From: an uncultured Anaerovibrio sp.
Lineage (GTDB): Bacteria > Bacillota > Negativicutes > Selenomonadales > Selenomonadaceae
NCBI GenBank assembly: GCA_902786545.1
Contig: CADACU010000030.1
Span: 1-40,402 of the forward strand
Reading direction: 5' to 3'
DNA: 40,402 nucleotides
Every line of letters begins with the position of its first letter. Position 1 is the stretch's first letter. The position numbers and the translations under genes are program-made. Shown here piece after piece: positions 7,691 to 16,019 of this stretch. The notes beneath the pieces are model-generated. The model was not told where the DNA came from. It saw nothing but the letters and a program-made list of their open reading frames with translations, and did not search any database.

Positions 7691-7810
7691 CGCTAACGAG
7701 TGTTAAAGTTTCCTTCTTTGAGTTGGGAGGTGAGCACCCGTATAGCTCAGGATTTATTCGACTAGATTCAGTGACCGCTTAAAGCTCCCACTGAATAAGT
7801 CCCATTTTAC
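7691..7810 (+). promoter_or_regulatory. Conserved structured leader element, copy B (upstream of the NSS symporter)
   Basis: The element starts CGCTAACGAGTG, a hairpin ACGC-TAACGA-GTGT equivalent to the first hairpin of copies A and C. An insert of about 40 nt replaces the shorter insert of copy A and contains its own possible stem GAGC...GCTC. Next come GGATTTATTCGACT and the second hairpin, with perfect arms ATTCAGTG / CACTGAAT. It ends AAGTCCCATTTTAC, 4 nt before the AAAAGGAG ribosome binding site. It begins about 14 nt after the predicted transcription start, nearly as in copy C. Confidence 0.5.
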
Positions 7811-7828
7811 AAAAAAGGAGTTGTGATT

Positions 7829-9223
7829 ATGGAATCACGAAAATCATTTGGTGGATCCTTTGGATTTGTTCTGGCAGCTGCTGGTTCGGCAGTAGGCCTT
7901 GGTAATATCTGGAGATTCCCTTATCTGGCTGCCAAGGATGGTGGCGGGTTGTTCCTGCTGGTTTATTTTGTTTTATTGTTGACCTTCGGTTTTGCTTTAC
8001 TTACCACCGAGATTGCCATCGGCCGTAAGACAAAGCAAGGTCCGTTGACCGCTTATTCCCGCATCTGCAAAAAATGGAGATGGCTGGGGCTCCTGGCTTG
8101 CTTAATTCCTGCAATTATTATGCCTTATTACAGTGCTATCGGCGGCTGGGTTATCAAGTATTTCCTGGCATTTACCACCGGAAGCTATGTGGAAGCAGCT
8201 CAGGATGGATATTTTGTCGGCTTTATTACCGCCCAGCATGAACCACTGGTGTATATGTTCCTGTTTTTGATGGCGTGCACCGCAATCATTCTTTTGGGTG
8301 TTAACAAGGGTATTGAGGCTTCTTCCAAGATTATTATGCCAGCCCTTATCATATTGATTATTGCCATTGCAATTTATTCCCTTACCATTACCCACACCGA
8401 TGCCAATGGTGTTACCAGAACCGGTATGGATGGTTTGGCTATTTATCTAATTCCGAATTTTGAAGGGCTGACCTTCAGCACCTTTATGTCAGTGCTGGTA
8501 GACGCTATGGGCCAGCTGTTCTTCTCTTTGTCAGTAGCTATGGGTATTATGGTAGCCTATGGTTCCTATGTCAGCGACAAAGCTGATGCTGTTTCTTCCG
8601 TAAACCGCATCGAGTTCTTTGATACCCTGGTATCCTTCCTGGCTGGTCTGTTAATTATCCCAGCTGTATTCACCTTTATGGGCAACGAGGGTTTGTCCGC
8701 CTCCGGCCCGGGCCTGATGTTCATTTCCTTGCCAAAGGTATTTGAAAGCATGGGTACCGCCGGTATTATCGTTGGTATTATGTTCTTCCTGATGGTTCTC
8801 TTCGCTGCAGTAACCAGTGCCGTATCCATCATGGAAGCGGTCGTTTCCAGCTTTATGGACTACTTCCATATCACCCGTGTAAAGGCTGCTTTGGCTGAAT
8901 TTGCCATCGCTTTGGTATTTGGTACTATCGTATGCCTTGGCTACAATGTACTCTACTTTGAACTGCCATTGCCAACCGGCAGCACCGGTCAGGTTCTGGA
9001 TGTGATGGATTACATTTCCAACAGCATCTTTATGCCAATCATTTCCATCGGCACCTGCATTATGATTGGTTGGGTTGTTGGACCAGATGTTATTATTCAG
9101 GAAATGGAAAAGAATGGTGAGAATTTCAGCCGCAAGTACATTTACATTGCAATGATGAAGTTCATTGCTCCTGTATTGCTGATTATCCTCTTCCTGAAGT
9201 CCTCCGGAATGATTTCATTCTAA
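7829..9223 (+). CDS. Neurotransmitter:sodium symporter (NSS/SNF) family transporter
   Basis: This 464-aa integral membrane protein has about 11-12 helices. SFGFVLAAAGSAVGLGNIWR near the N-terminus is the NSS TM1 signature, with the unwound Na+/substrate-binding GSAVGLGN segment. GGGLFLLVYFV follows in TM2. Bacterial NSS proteins (LeuT, MhsT, Tyt1) import amino acids such as Leu, Tyr or Trp with Na+. The substrate here is not predictable from sequence alone. I chose ATG 7829, 8 nt after AAGGAG; a GTG at 7823 is in frame but too close to the ribosome binding site. It is monocistronic, with a structured leader and strong terminator. Length is close to that of short bacterial NSS members. Confidence 0.93.
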   Translation: MESRKSFGGSFGFVLAAAGSAVGLGNIWRFPYLAAKDGGGLFLLVYFVLLLTFGFALLTTEIAIGRKTKQGPLTAYSRICKKWRWLGLLACLIPAIIMPYYSAIGGWVIKYFLAFTTGSYVEAAQDGYFVGFITAQHEPLVYMFLFLMACTAIILLGVNKGIEASSKIIMPALIILIIAIAIYSLTITHTDANGVTRTGMDGLAIYLIPNFEGLTFSTFMSVLVDAMGQLFFSLSVAMGIMVAYGSYVSDKADAVSSVNRIEFFDTLVSFLAGLLIIPAVFTFMGNEGLSASGPGLMFISLPKVFESMGTAGIIVGIMFFLMVLFAAVTSAVSIMEAVVSSFMDYFHITRVKAALAEFAIALVFGTIVCLGYNVLYFELPLPTGSTGQVLDVMDYISNSIFMPIISIGTCIMIGWVVGPDVIIQEMEKNGENFSRKYIYIAMMKFIAPVLLIILFLKSSGMISF

Positions 9224-9243
9224 GCAAATATATACTAATGACC

Positions 9244-9277
9244 AAAAGAGCTGTCTGTAGCAGATGGCTCTTTTTTA
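9244..9277 (+). terminator. Intrinsic terminator of the NSS symporter gene
   Basis: The stem AAAAGAGCTGTCTG / CAGATGGCTCTTTT has a 3-nt loop and a T tract. Confidence 0.85.
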
Positions 9278-9283
9278 ATGCAA

Positions 9284-9316
9284 CAAAATACCCTGCCTCT
9301 TGTATACAAGGCAGGG
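9284..9316 (-). terminator. Intrinsic terminator of the SprA-like gene
   Basis: The near-perfect hairpin CCCTGCC...GGCAGGG (9291-9316), with inner CTTGTA/TACAAG, is followed on the minus strand by TATTTTGTTG. It lies back to back with the symporter terminator, closing two convergent transcripts. Confidence 0.7.
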
Positions 9317-9323
9317 TAAACAA

Positions 9324-9947
9324 TTATGCTGCTATATCCAAATGAGCTCCCCGAAGCTTTATAGCATCGGTTCGTTTCAGCCCCTTCTGATATGGATTAT
9401 CTTCGTTATAATACTTAATCTGAGTATTAGTCACACCACCGGAAATGTACGACCGGCCACATTCCGGACAGATACCCACCTTCAGCTGAACAGTAGCCCT
9501 CTCCACATGGCCGTTACCGTTCTTGGCTTTATTATACGCATTGGCCACATGCTCATGCTCGTGGCTCAATACCACCGCCGCCGCATTTTCAGGGGCGATA
9601 TGCCCTGGTGCTTTAAATGACACCATTTCATCAGACCCATCCTGATATTTGCGGGTTTTACAGGTTTTACACTCGGCCGGAGAAGACTTTCTTCCAGGCT
9701 TAATCTGATGGTCTGGCCCCAAGCCCTTGCCATCAGTCAGCTTCCGTCCGTTGACCATTGTGGCATTTTCATCTTCGTTACGGCTTTGATGACCTTGGTT
9801 GCCGGCTACCCCATAGCCCTGAGTGCCACTCATTGCATATCCTTGCGCAACACCCTGACCATATCCTTGCGAGCCACCCATTGCCCCTGGGGTACCGGTC
9901 ATTCCATATCCGTAGCCCGTATTACCGCCTATACCGCCAATACTCAC
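9324..9947 (-). CDS. SprA-like putative zinc metalloprotease with a Gly/Tyr-rich N-terminus
   Basis: The protein is about 207 aa. The first 55 residues are low complexity with repeated GYG units (YGYGMTG, QGYGQGVAQGYA, TQGYGVAG). The C-terminal domain has ECKTCKTRKYQDGS, then LSHEHEHVANAYNKAK with the zincin motif HExxH (HEHEH), and CPECGRSYISGG. These match the SprA-related / putative metalloprotease CJM1_0395 family as I know it. The four Cys probably bind a second metal. The frame opens at GTG 9956, but AAGGAGG overlaps that codon; GTG 9947 (MSIGGIGG) has the right spacing. No signal peptide is visible. The proteolytic function is inferred from the motif only. Confidence 0.75.
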   Translation of the reverse strand: MSIGGIGGNTGYGYGMTGTPGAMGGSQGYGQGVAQGYAMSGTQGYGVAGNQGHQSRNEDENATMVNGRKLTDGKGLGPDHQIKPGRKSSPAECKTCKTRKYQDGSDEMVSFKAPGHIAPENAAAVVLSHEHEHVANAYNKAKNGNGHVERATVQLKVGICPECGRSYISGGVTNTQIKYYNEDNPYQKGLKRTDAIKLRGAHLDIAA

Positions 9948-10017
9948 CACCAGCACCTCCTTGCCCGTTTTCGCCTACTTCCTTGTAAGCTATCAAAAAT
10001 ACAAAACCCCTCATAAC

Positions 10018-10046
10018 ATTATACCGTTATAAGGGATTTTTTGCAA
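10018..10046 (-). promoter_or_regulatory. Promoter of the SprA-like gene inside the oppF downstream hairpin
   Basis: On the minus strand, -35 TTGCAA (10041-10046) and -10 TATAAT (10018-10023) are 17 bp apart. The spacer and -10 lie in a hairpin, CCCTTATAAC / GTTATGAGGG (about 10008-10035), followed by GGTTTTGTATTTTT. The same sequence can therefore serve as terminator for the opp operon and promoter for the next gene. Confidence 0.6.
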
Positions 10047-10102
10047 TATTCAAACAATTTGGCATATTATTTTTGCGTTGCCCATCAACTCTTCAATAAA
10101 GG

Positions 10103-11059
10103 CTAAACATACAAATGACAGGCGATAATATGGCCGTTTATCACTTTGGTCTTCGGCTTTTCAGCCCAACACCGGTCACTGGCCGATGGACATCGTCCGG
10201 CAAAAGGACACCCCGTCCCCACATTTTGTGACACTTCCCCTTTTATCAAAGCAATATCCGCCCGCACATCCGGATCCGGTACAGGAATAGCCGCCAACAA
10301 AGTTTTTGTGTACGGATGCATTGGATTGTTGTACAAATCCTCCGCCTTAGCCAGTTCCATTATGCTGCCCTTATACATCACTGCCACCCGATGGCTGATA
10401 TATTTTACCATAGCCAAATCGTGGGCAATAAACAGATAGGTAAGCCCCAGCTCTTTTTGCAGCCGACTCATCAAATTTACAACCTGAGCCTGAATAGACA
10501 CATCCAGTGCAGAAATCGGCTCATCACAAATAATCACATCCGGATTAACTGCCAAGGCCCGGGCAATGCCAATCCGCTGTCGCTGGCCACCGCTAAATTC
10601 ATGGGGAAACCGGTTGGCCTGTTCCTTGCTTAGCCCCACCATATCCAGCAAGTCATACACCCGCTGTTTTTTCGCCCCGGCCTCCTTATATACCCCATTG
10701 ATTTCCATCGGTTCAGCAATAATTTCGCCCACGGTCATCCGTGGATTGAGACAGGCATAGGGATCCTGAAAAATCATCTGTATCCGCTTGTCCGGCCCAT
10801 TGGCCACATCCAGCTCCTTACCGTGCAAAAAAACCTGGCCGGCTGTTGGACGATAAAGCCCCATGATGGTCCGGCCAGCAGTGGTTTTTCCACAGCCGGA
10901 CTCCCCCACCAGCCCCAGAGTTTCACCGGGAAATATGTCAAAAGACACGCCGTTTAAGGCATAATTATACTCCTTGGCTCTACCCCAAAAATCCTTTTTC
11001 ACAGCAAAGCGCTTGGCTAGATTTCTTACCGACAGCAAAGGCTGCATTTCCTTATCCAT
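10103..11059 (-). CDS. oppF: Oligopeptide/dipeptide ABC transporter ATP-binding protein (OppF/DppF type)
   Basis: This is an ABC ATPase of about 318 aa. It has Walker [21 protein letters not shown] signature [15 protein letters not shown], Walker [13 protein letters not shown] and an H-loop [20 protein letters not shown]. The C-terminal oligopeptide-transporter extension has the Cys-containing CPFAGRCP segment found in OppD/OppF proteins and linked to an Fe-S cluster in some members. I chose ATG 11059, 7 nt after AAAGGAGG; it overlaps the oppD stop by one base (TGATG), indicating translational coupling. It is the last gene of the operon and energises peptide uptake together with OppD at the inner membrane. 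Confidence 0.93.
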   Translation of the reverse strand: MDKEMQPLLSVRNLAKRFAVKKDFWGRAKEYNYALNGVSFDIFPGETLGLVGESGCGKTTAGRTIMGLYRPTAGQVFLHGKELDVANGPDKRIQMIFQDPYACLNPRMTVGEIIAEPMEINGVYKEAGAKKQRVYDLLDMVGLSKEQANRFPHEFSGGQRQRIGIARALAVNPDVIICDEPISALDVSIQAQVVNLMSRLQKELGLTYLFIAHDLAMVKYISHRVAVMYKGSIMELAKAEDLYNNPMHPYTKTLLAAIPVPDPDVRADIALIKGEVSQNVGTGCPFAGRCPSASDRCWAEKPKTKVINGHIIACHLYV

Positions 11060-12045
11060 CACACAGCCTCCTTTGATCTATTCTTTGCCAGCAGCCAGCA
11101 TTCCGCCTTGTGGCTGTCGCTGACTGATTGTTCAACCGGTTTGGTATCAGTACATACCCTCATGGCACAACCACATCTTGAAACAAAGCTGCACCCCGTT
11201 ATATCGTACAGCAGGTCCGGGGGCTGACCATCAATAACCGGCAACTCCTCATCCAGGCTCATATCCATCCGTGGCAAGGAATTTAACAGTCCCTTGGTAT
11301 ACGGATGCTGCGGATTATGGAAAATTTCGGCCACGGTGCCCTGCTCCACAATGCGCCCGGCGTACATCACATTTACCCGGTCACAAATCCGGGCGATGAC
11401 CCCCAAATCATGGGACACCAAAACAATGGACATCTTCATATCATGCCGCAGCTCATTCAAAAGCGCCAAAATCTGCGCCTGAATAGTTACATCCAGGGCC
11501 GTGGTTGGCTCATCTGCAAACAAGAGTCTAGGATTGCCCATCAAGGCCATGGCAATCATCACCCGCTGGCGCATACCACCGCTGAATTGATGGGGATAAT
11601 CCTTCATTCGCTCCTTTGGATTGGCAATTCCCACCCGTTCCAACAGAGCCACTGCCTTTTCATAGGCCTCCTGTCCGGTTAATCCCTTTACCCCTTCCGT
11701 CATCTGCTGGCCAATGGTCAACACCGGGTTCAATGATGTCATCGGATCCTGAAAAATCATGGATATGGCTGACCCACGGATATTTTCCATGGCTTCCTCC
11801 GACAGCGTCGTTATATCGTTGTTCATAAAGGAAATACTTCCACCACTGATAAAGGAATTCTCCTTGGGCAACAACCCCATAACCGCATGGGCAGTGACAC
11901 TTTTCCCGCAACCGGACTCGCCCACTATGCCCACGATTTCCCCTTCATCAACGCCGAAGGTAACCCCCCGAACGGCTTTTATATCCCCCCGATAGGTATG
12001 AAAACCTACGGACAAATCTTTTACTGAAAGTATACTGGTACTCAT
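11059..12045 (-). CDS. oppD: Oligopeptide/dipeptide ABC transporter ATP-binding protein (OppD/DppD type)
   Basis: This is an ABC ATPase of 328 aa from ATG 12045 ([15 protein letters not shown]), which follows AGGAGATGGAGACTT. The open frame extends further upstream without a ribosome binding site. Motifs are Walker [20 protein letters not shown], signature [15 protein letters not shown], Walker [15 protein letters not shown] and H-loop [17 protein letters not shown]. The C-terminal extension ends in the cysteine-rich [14 protein letters not shown] typical of the family. It pairs with OppF as the two ATPases of a type I peptide importer. It is the fifth gene in the cluster ldt - serine hydrolase - oppB - oppC - oppD - oppF. 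Confidence 0.93.
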   Translation of the reverse strand: MSTSILSVKDLSVGFHTYRGDIKAVRGVTFGVDEGEIVGIVGESGCGKSVTAHAVMGLLPKENSFISGGSISFMNNDITTLSEEAMENIRGSAISMIFQDPMTSLNPVLTIGQQMTEGVKGLTGQEAYEKAVALLERVGIANPKERMKDYPHQFSGGMRQRVMIAMALMGNPRLLFADEPTTALDVTIQAQILALLNELRHDMKMSIVLVSHDLGVIARICDRVNVMYAGRIVEQGTVAEIFHNPQHPYTKGLLNSLPRMDMSLDEELPVIDGQPPDLLYDITGCSFVSRCGCAMRVCTDTKPVEQSVSDSHKAECWLLAKNRSKEAV

Positions 12046-12058
12046 AAGTCTCCATCTC

Positions 12059-12973
12059 CTATCGCCGCAGCTTTGGATCCAAAGCATCCCTCAGCCCATC
12101 ACTGAAAAAATTAAAGGCCAGCATGGTCAAGCTGATGGCCATGGCCGGGAAAAACAGCTGCAGCGGAAACGCTCGTATAGAGTTGATGCCATCCGAACAA
12201 AGTACGCCCCAGCTGGCCATAGGCGCCGACACCCCCAGACCGATAAAGCTCAAAAAAGCTTCAGTAAAAATAGCATCCGGAATGGACAAACTCAAGGAAA
12301 CGATGATTACTCCCATAGAATTAGGAATAAGATGCTTAAAGAGAATCCTTCCTGAACCTGCCCCCATGCTTTTAGCTGCCATAACGAATTCCTGCTCCTT
12401 GATTTTCAGCACCTCTCCCCGCACAATACGGGCCATCTGCAACCAGTAGCTGATACCAAGGGCGATAAATATATTCATTAACCCGGGCTTAAATACCACC
12501 ATAAGAAGGATGACATACAGCAGGGTAGGCACACTATATAGGATATCCACAATATTCATCATTATCCGGTCAGTACGGCCTCCCACAAAACCGGAAATAC
12601 CACCGTAAATCACTCCGATAAACAGATTTATCAGGCTGGCCACCACACCAATAGACAATGAAATTCTGGCACCATACAGCACCCGGATAAACATGTCCCG
12701 ACCCAAATTGTCCGTACCAAAAAAATGCTCCATAGAGGGCCCCAGATTGGTCTGGCTAAAATCCTGATCTCCGTAAGAAATACCGGAAAACATCGGAACA
12801 AATATGGCCGCCAGCATTAGAAACGCTATAAACAGCATGCCCGCCATCGCAGTTTTATCCTTTTTCAGGCGCAACCAGGCATCCTGCCAATAGCCGGTAG
12901 CCGGTCCAGCGGTTTCCGATTGGTCAGCAGTGACAGTCCGGTTTAGTGGTGTAAAATCATATTTCATATCCAT
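12059..12973 (-). CDS. oppC: Oligopeptide/dipeptide ABC transporter permease (OppC/DppC type)
   Basis: This 304-aa permease has a cytoplasmic N-tail with a WLRLKKDK basic stretch, then TM1 (MAGMLFIAFLMLAAIFVPMF). The periplasmic loop carries HFFGTDNLGRDMFIRVLYGA, the OppC_N signature, followed by about five more helices. The EAA-type coupling segment is around AAKSMGAGSGRILFKHLIPN. The start is ATG 12973, with a possible alternative ATG two codons later. It begins 9 bp after oppB ends and probably forms the transmembrane heterodimer with OppB. The N-terminus is longer than usual, but the domain order is normal. Confidence 0.92.
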   Translation of the reverse strand: MDMKYDFTPLNRTVTADQSETAGPATGYWQDAWLRLKKDKTAMAGMLFIAFLMLAAIFVPMFSGISYGDQDFSQTNLGPSMEHFFGTDNLGRDMFIRVLYGARISLSIGVVASLINLFIGVIYGGISGFVGGRTDRIMMNIVDILYSVPTLLYVILLMVVFKPGLMNIFIALGISYWLQMARIVRGEVLKIKEQEFVMAAKSMGAGSGRILFKHLIPNSMGVIIVSLSLSIPDAIFTEAFLSFIGLGVSAPMASWGVLCSDGINSIRAFPLQLFFPAMAISLTMLAFNFFSDGLRDALDPKLRR

Positions 12974-12982
12974 AATCCGTCA

Positions 12983-13912
12983 TCACTCCTCCCGCTGCCC
13001 CAATTTAATCCGTGGATCAAGAATTGGATAAATTATATCAACCAAAATATTCATAAAAATAATAATGGCACTGTAAAAAATAGTAACACCCAAAATGACC
13101 GTATAATCCCGGTTATAGATACTGGTAACAAAGTAGCTCCCCAGCCCCGGAATGGCAAAAATCGTCTCAATGACAAAGCTGCCGGTCAAAATGCTGGCCA
13201 CCATCGGACCAACATAGGTCACCACCGGAATAAGGGCATTGGGCAGGGCATGTCTGAACAAAATATATGCTGTACTCAGCCCCTTGGCTTTGGCGGTTTT
13301 AATATAATCTTGTCCCAAAACATCCAGCATACTGGACCTGGTCAATCGGGTGACAAAGGCCATAGGCATTGCGGCCAGTGCCAATGCCGGCAATATACGA
13401 CTTTGCCAGCCCTCCCATAAGGCCGCCGGAAACCAACCCAGCTTCATGGCAAAAAAATCCACCATCAGAGCCGCCAGCACGAAGCCCGGCACTGCAATTC
13501 CCAGTGTAGTCAACAGATTTACGGTCTTATCCGGCCAATTGTTCCGCCGATACGCCGCCATTACCCCCGCTGGAATTCCCAACATTAGGGCAATTAAAAT
13601 ACTTTCCATGCCCAGCTCAAAAGAAACCGGAAAGCTTTCCCGGATAATATCATTCACTGACCGCCCCACATATTTAAAGGACGGCCCCAAATCACCTTTT
13701 ATCACATTACTCACATAGTCCCCGTACTGGGTCAGCAACGGGTCATTCAGCTTGTACCGGGCCTCGATGTTGGCCTGAACCGCCGGTGGCAGGCTTTTCT
13801 CCTGGGTAAATGGACCACCGGGAATAGCGTGCATCAGAAAAAAGGTCACGGTCATAACAATCCAAAGTACAATTATCGAGTTGAGCACTCGCTTACATAA
13901 ATAATTCAGCAC
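12983..13912 (-). CDS. oppB: Oligopeptide/dipeptide ABC transporter permease (OppB/DppB type)
   Basis: This permease of about 309 aa has first helix SIIVLWIVMTVTFFLMHAIP, then GGPFTQEK, the usual OppB N-terminal pattern. FKYVGRSVNDIIRESFPVSF and the EAA coupling segment (YIKTAKAKGLSTAYILFRHA) follow. The open frame allows GTG 13924, but GTG 13912 (MLNYLCKRVLNS) has AAGGTGGGG at good spacing and matches the family N-terminus. It lies 15 bp after the serine hydrolase gene. No OppA/DppA solute-binding protein is encoded in the cluster, so the importer must use a binding protein encoded elsewhere. Confidence 0.9.
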   Translation of the reverse strand: MLNYLCKRVLNSIIVLWIVMTVTFFLMHAIPGGPFTQEKSLPPAVQANIEARYKLNDPLLTQYGDYVSNVIKGDLGPSFKYVGRSVNDIIRESFPVSFELGMESILIALMLGIPAGVMAAYRRNNWPDKTVNLLTTLGIAVPGFVLAALMVDFFAMKLGWFPAALWEGWQSRILPALALAAMPMAFVTRLTRSSMLDVLGQDYIKTAKAKGLSTAYILFRHALPNALIPVVTYVGPMVASILTGSFVIETIFAIPGLGSYFVTSIYNRDYTVILGVTIFYSAIIIFMNILVDIIYPILDPRIKLGQREE

Positions 13913-13927
13913 CCGTTTCCCCACCTT

Positions 13928-15226
13928 CTATTTGTAATATAACCCTGCACACAGGGCATTCATTATCGTTTCTTCCCAAACAAAATTTCCACTGAAGCGC
14001 CCCGCGCTTCGGTTATCCTCTTCTGACATCCCAATACCGTTTATGATGTAGCCGAACCCATTCCGGGTCCCCGGCACAAAAAACAGTCCTGCATACAACC
14101 CAAAGGCCTGCCCTGTATGTCCCACAAGGTCAATGCATTTGTCCCGACAGACCCGGCTGCTGCTCTCTCCATCAATCTGGTACAAGCCCAATCCATAGGA
14201 CAACAGCGTGCCATCACCTGTGTCACCGTTATTGTTGTGATACCACCACTGACGATTTGTTATTTCATTGAAGGATTTTTCCGACAGGAATACTTTATTG
14301 TTCAGTTTTCCCTTTCCCATCAGCATTAACAGAGTATTTTCCAATCCCTTCAATGACATTCTCAGCCCACCTTGAGGTGCAAAAAAGGTTGCGTTGCTGC
14401 CAATCCGATAATTCTCTATAGTATATTGGGCCGAATCATCCTTAAGCGCATACGGGTTCTGCATGGTTACCGTATCATGTGGCGGCTGCTGATTAGTGTA
14501 GCAGTCCATAACCCCGCGCCACGGCATATTATCATTCCAATTACCCTGCTCATCCTGTTTCTGATACAATGTCCCCAACCGGGAAAATTCTTTTGGGGGT
14601 AAATTAGCCGGCAAATATCCACCGTCAATCCCCAATGGTTTCAGGACATGCTCTGCCATATATTTATCAAATCGCTGATTGGTCACCGCTTCAATAACAG
14701 TGCCCAACAAGCCATAATTTAAGTTGCAATAACAGAAATACTGTCCTACCGGCTCATTGGCCGACGAGAAATGGCCCCCGTCTTCATAAAAACGCCCATC
14801 AGGCTGAAAAAATTCCTTTAGGGAGTACTCCGGTGGAATACAGTAAATTATCCCATCCCGCAACCCCGAAGTGTGGTCAGCCAGCATCCGTATGGTTATT
14901 TTGTCCCCGGGAAATTTAGGATGAATGAGTTCAAAGCCCAAATATTGACCAGCCTCATCATCCAGCTTCAGCTTGTTTTGCTCCACCAGCTGCATAATGG
15001 CATAAACGGTGTACTGTTTGGAGACAGACGCTATACGAAACAGACTGTTATCCGTAAAAGGCCGGTTATTGGACGGATTTTTACTGTCCAAATAAGCATT
15101 TCCACCACAAAAGGAAAAAACCTTCTGCCCGTTCTTTATGACAAATGCACCCAGCCCCGGCACCTGCCCGACAGCACTTCCCACCATATTAGCCAATATA
15201 GCTTCTGTTTTGCCAAAATCTTCCAT
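13928..15226 (-). CDS. Serine hydrolase of the beta-lactamase class C / D-aminopeptidase family
   Basis: This 432-aa protein has the penicillin-recognising fold motifs: SxxK at Ser67-Lys70 (ASVSKQY), YxN in YCNLNYGLLG near residue 165, and an HTG triad (LVGHTGQAFG) in place of KTG near the C-terminus. It has no signal peptide or membrane segment, so it is predicted cytoplasmic. Relatives include D-aminopeptidases, esterases and PBP-like proteins. Its position directly upstream of a peptide importer recalls the Bacillus dpp operon, where a D-aminopeptidase sits with a dipeptide transporter. Processing of imported D-amino-acid-containing (peptidoglycan) peptides is therefore a reasonable guess, but substrate is not shown. 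AGAGGATGGATT precedes the ATG. Confidence 0.85.
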   Translation of the reverse strand: MEDFGKTEAILANMVGSAVGQVPGLGAFVIKNGQKVFSFCGGNAYLDSKNPSNNRPFTDNSLFRIASVSKQYTVYAIMQLVEQNKLKLDDEAGQYLGFELIHPKFPGDKITIRMLADHTSGLRDGIIYCIPPEYSLKEFFQPDGRFYEDGGHFSSANEPVGQYFCYCNLNYGLLGTVIEAVTNQRFDKYMAEHVLKPLGIDGGYLPANLPPKEFSRLGTLYQKQDEQGNWNDNMPWRGVMDCYTNQQPPHDTVTMQNPYALKDDSAQYTIENYRIGSNATFFAPQGGLRMSLKGLENTLLMLMGKGKLNNKVFLSEKSFNEITNRQWWYHNNNGDTGDGTLLSYGLGLYQIDGESSSRVCRDKCIDLVGHTGQAFGLYAGLFFVPGTRNGFGYIINGIGMSEEDNRSAGRFSGNFVWEETIMNALCAGLYYK

Positions 15227-15256
15227 AATCCATCCTCTTAATTAGAGTTAATACTT

Positions 15257-15937
15257 TTATAAAGGATAAATACAAATTTTTACGCTGTTATCCACATGCT
15301 GCAAAATAAATTTCATATTTTCCTCGCTGATAGCCACACAGCCCATAGTATATGGATTTGGCCCGGTGCAATGGAGATAAATCTGACTGCCCTTGCCCAG
15401 CTTCCGTTCCTTGTTATAGGCCATAAATAGGCCATAGTCAAACTGAGGGCTGCCATCACTCATCGGGTCCCCATCAAATTTCATTATCTCCTTCAGGGGA
15501 ACATCCCGATCATCAACAAGCCGGTTATAATAAGGTCCTTCCGCACAGTAAATATGTTCATCCAGCTTGATATACTTAGCCTTTGTTCCTGGATTATCCT
15601 TGATTCCCACTGCACAGAAGATATCATATTCCCCCGTGGGAGTCTTTAAATCTCCTTCTTTTTCCTTGCCAATGCCATTTTTCCCCACAAACCCGTTACA
15701 GGACAGCAGCAAGCTCCAAGAGAGAGGATTTTCCTGCGACTTGACATAAAACTTGACCTTGGCATCACTGCCCCCGATATGCTGCACTAAAATCAGCTGC
15801 TTTACCCGGCTGTCAGCCCAATATTTAGCCATCAGATTATCCCAAAACGGACCATTTTGAGCATTGGCTATTTTTAGATTGGTCACCATCAACATCATAA
15901 TGACGGTAAAACAAACACTACATAACATGATTTTCAT
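15257..15937 (-). CDS. L,D-transpeptidase (YkuD domain), exported
   Basis: This protein of about 226 aa starts at ATG 15937 (MKIMLCSVCFTVIMMLMVTN), with GAGG 6 nt upstream; an ATG four codons earlier overlaps that ribosome binding site. The N-terminus is a signal peptide or anchor with likely cleavage after ANA. The YkuD domain carries KEGDLKTPTGEYDIF and IYLHCTGPNPYTMGCVAIS, with the catalytic His and Cys (H-x13-GC). The usual Arg after GC[VI] is Ala here, as in a known clostridial-type subgroup. Members form 3-3 cross-links in peptidoglycan or attach proteins, in the periplasm. It is the first gene of the cluster with the serine hydrolase and opp genes, which suggests a shared link to peptidoglycan peptides. 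Confidence 0.87.
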   Translation of the reverse strand: MKIMLCSVCFTVIMMLMVTNLKIANAQNGPFWDNLMAKYWADSRVKQLILVQHIGGSDAKVKFYVKSQENPLSWSLLLSCNGFVGKNGIGKEKEGDLKTPTGEYDIFCAVGIKDNPGTKAKYIKLDEHIYCAEGPYYNRLVDDRDVPLKEIMKFDGDPMSDGSPQFDYGLFMAYNKERKLGKGSQIYLHCTGPNPYTMGCVAISEENMKFILQHVDNSVKICIYPL

Positions 15938-15966
15938 AATATACCTCATTATTCATATAATATAGT

Positions 15967-15995
15967 AAAAAGGGACTATAAAAGTCCCTTTTTTA
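15967..15995 (-). terminator. Intrinsic terminator after ahcY
   Basis: On the minus strand, AAAAAAGGGACT-TTTATAGTCCCTTTTT forms a stem followed by a T tract. It separates ahcY from the L,D-transpeptidase operon. Confidence 0.8.
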
Positions 15996-16019
15996 TCTTA
16001 TTGAATTTTGAACATCTAC

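Noticed and set aside
9947-9956. GTG at 9956 as start of the SprA-like gene
   Set aside because: The Shine-Dalgarno AAGGAGG overlaps this codon; GTG 9947 has workable spacing.
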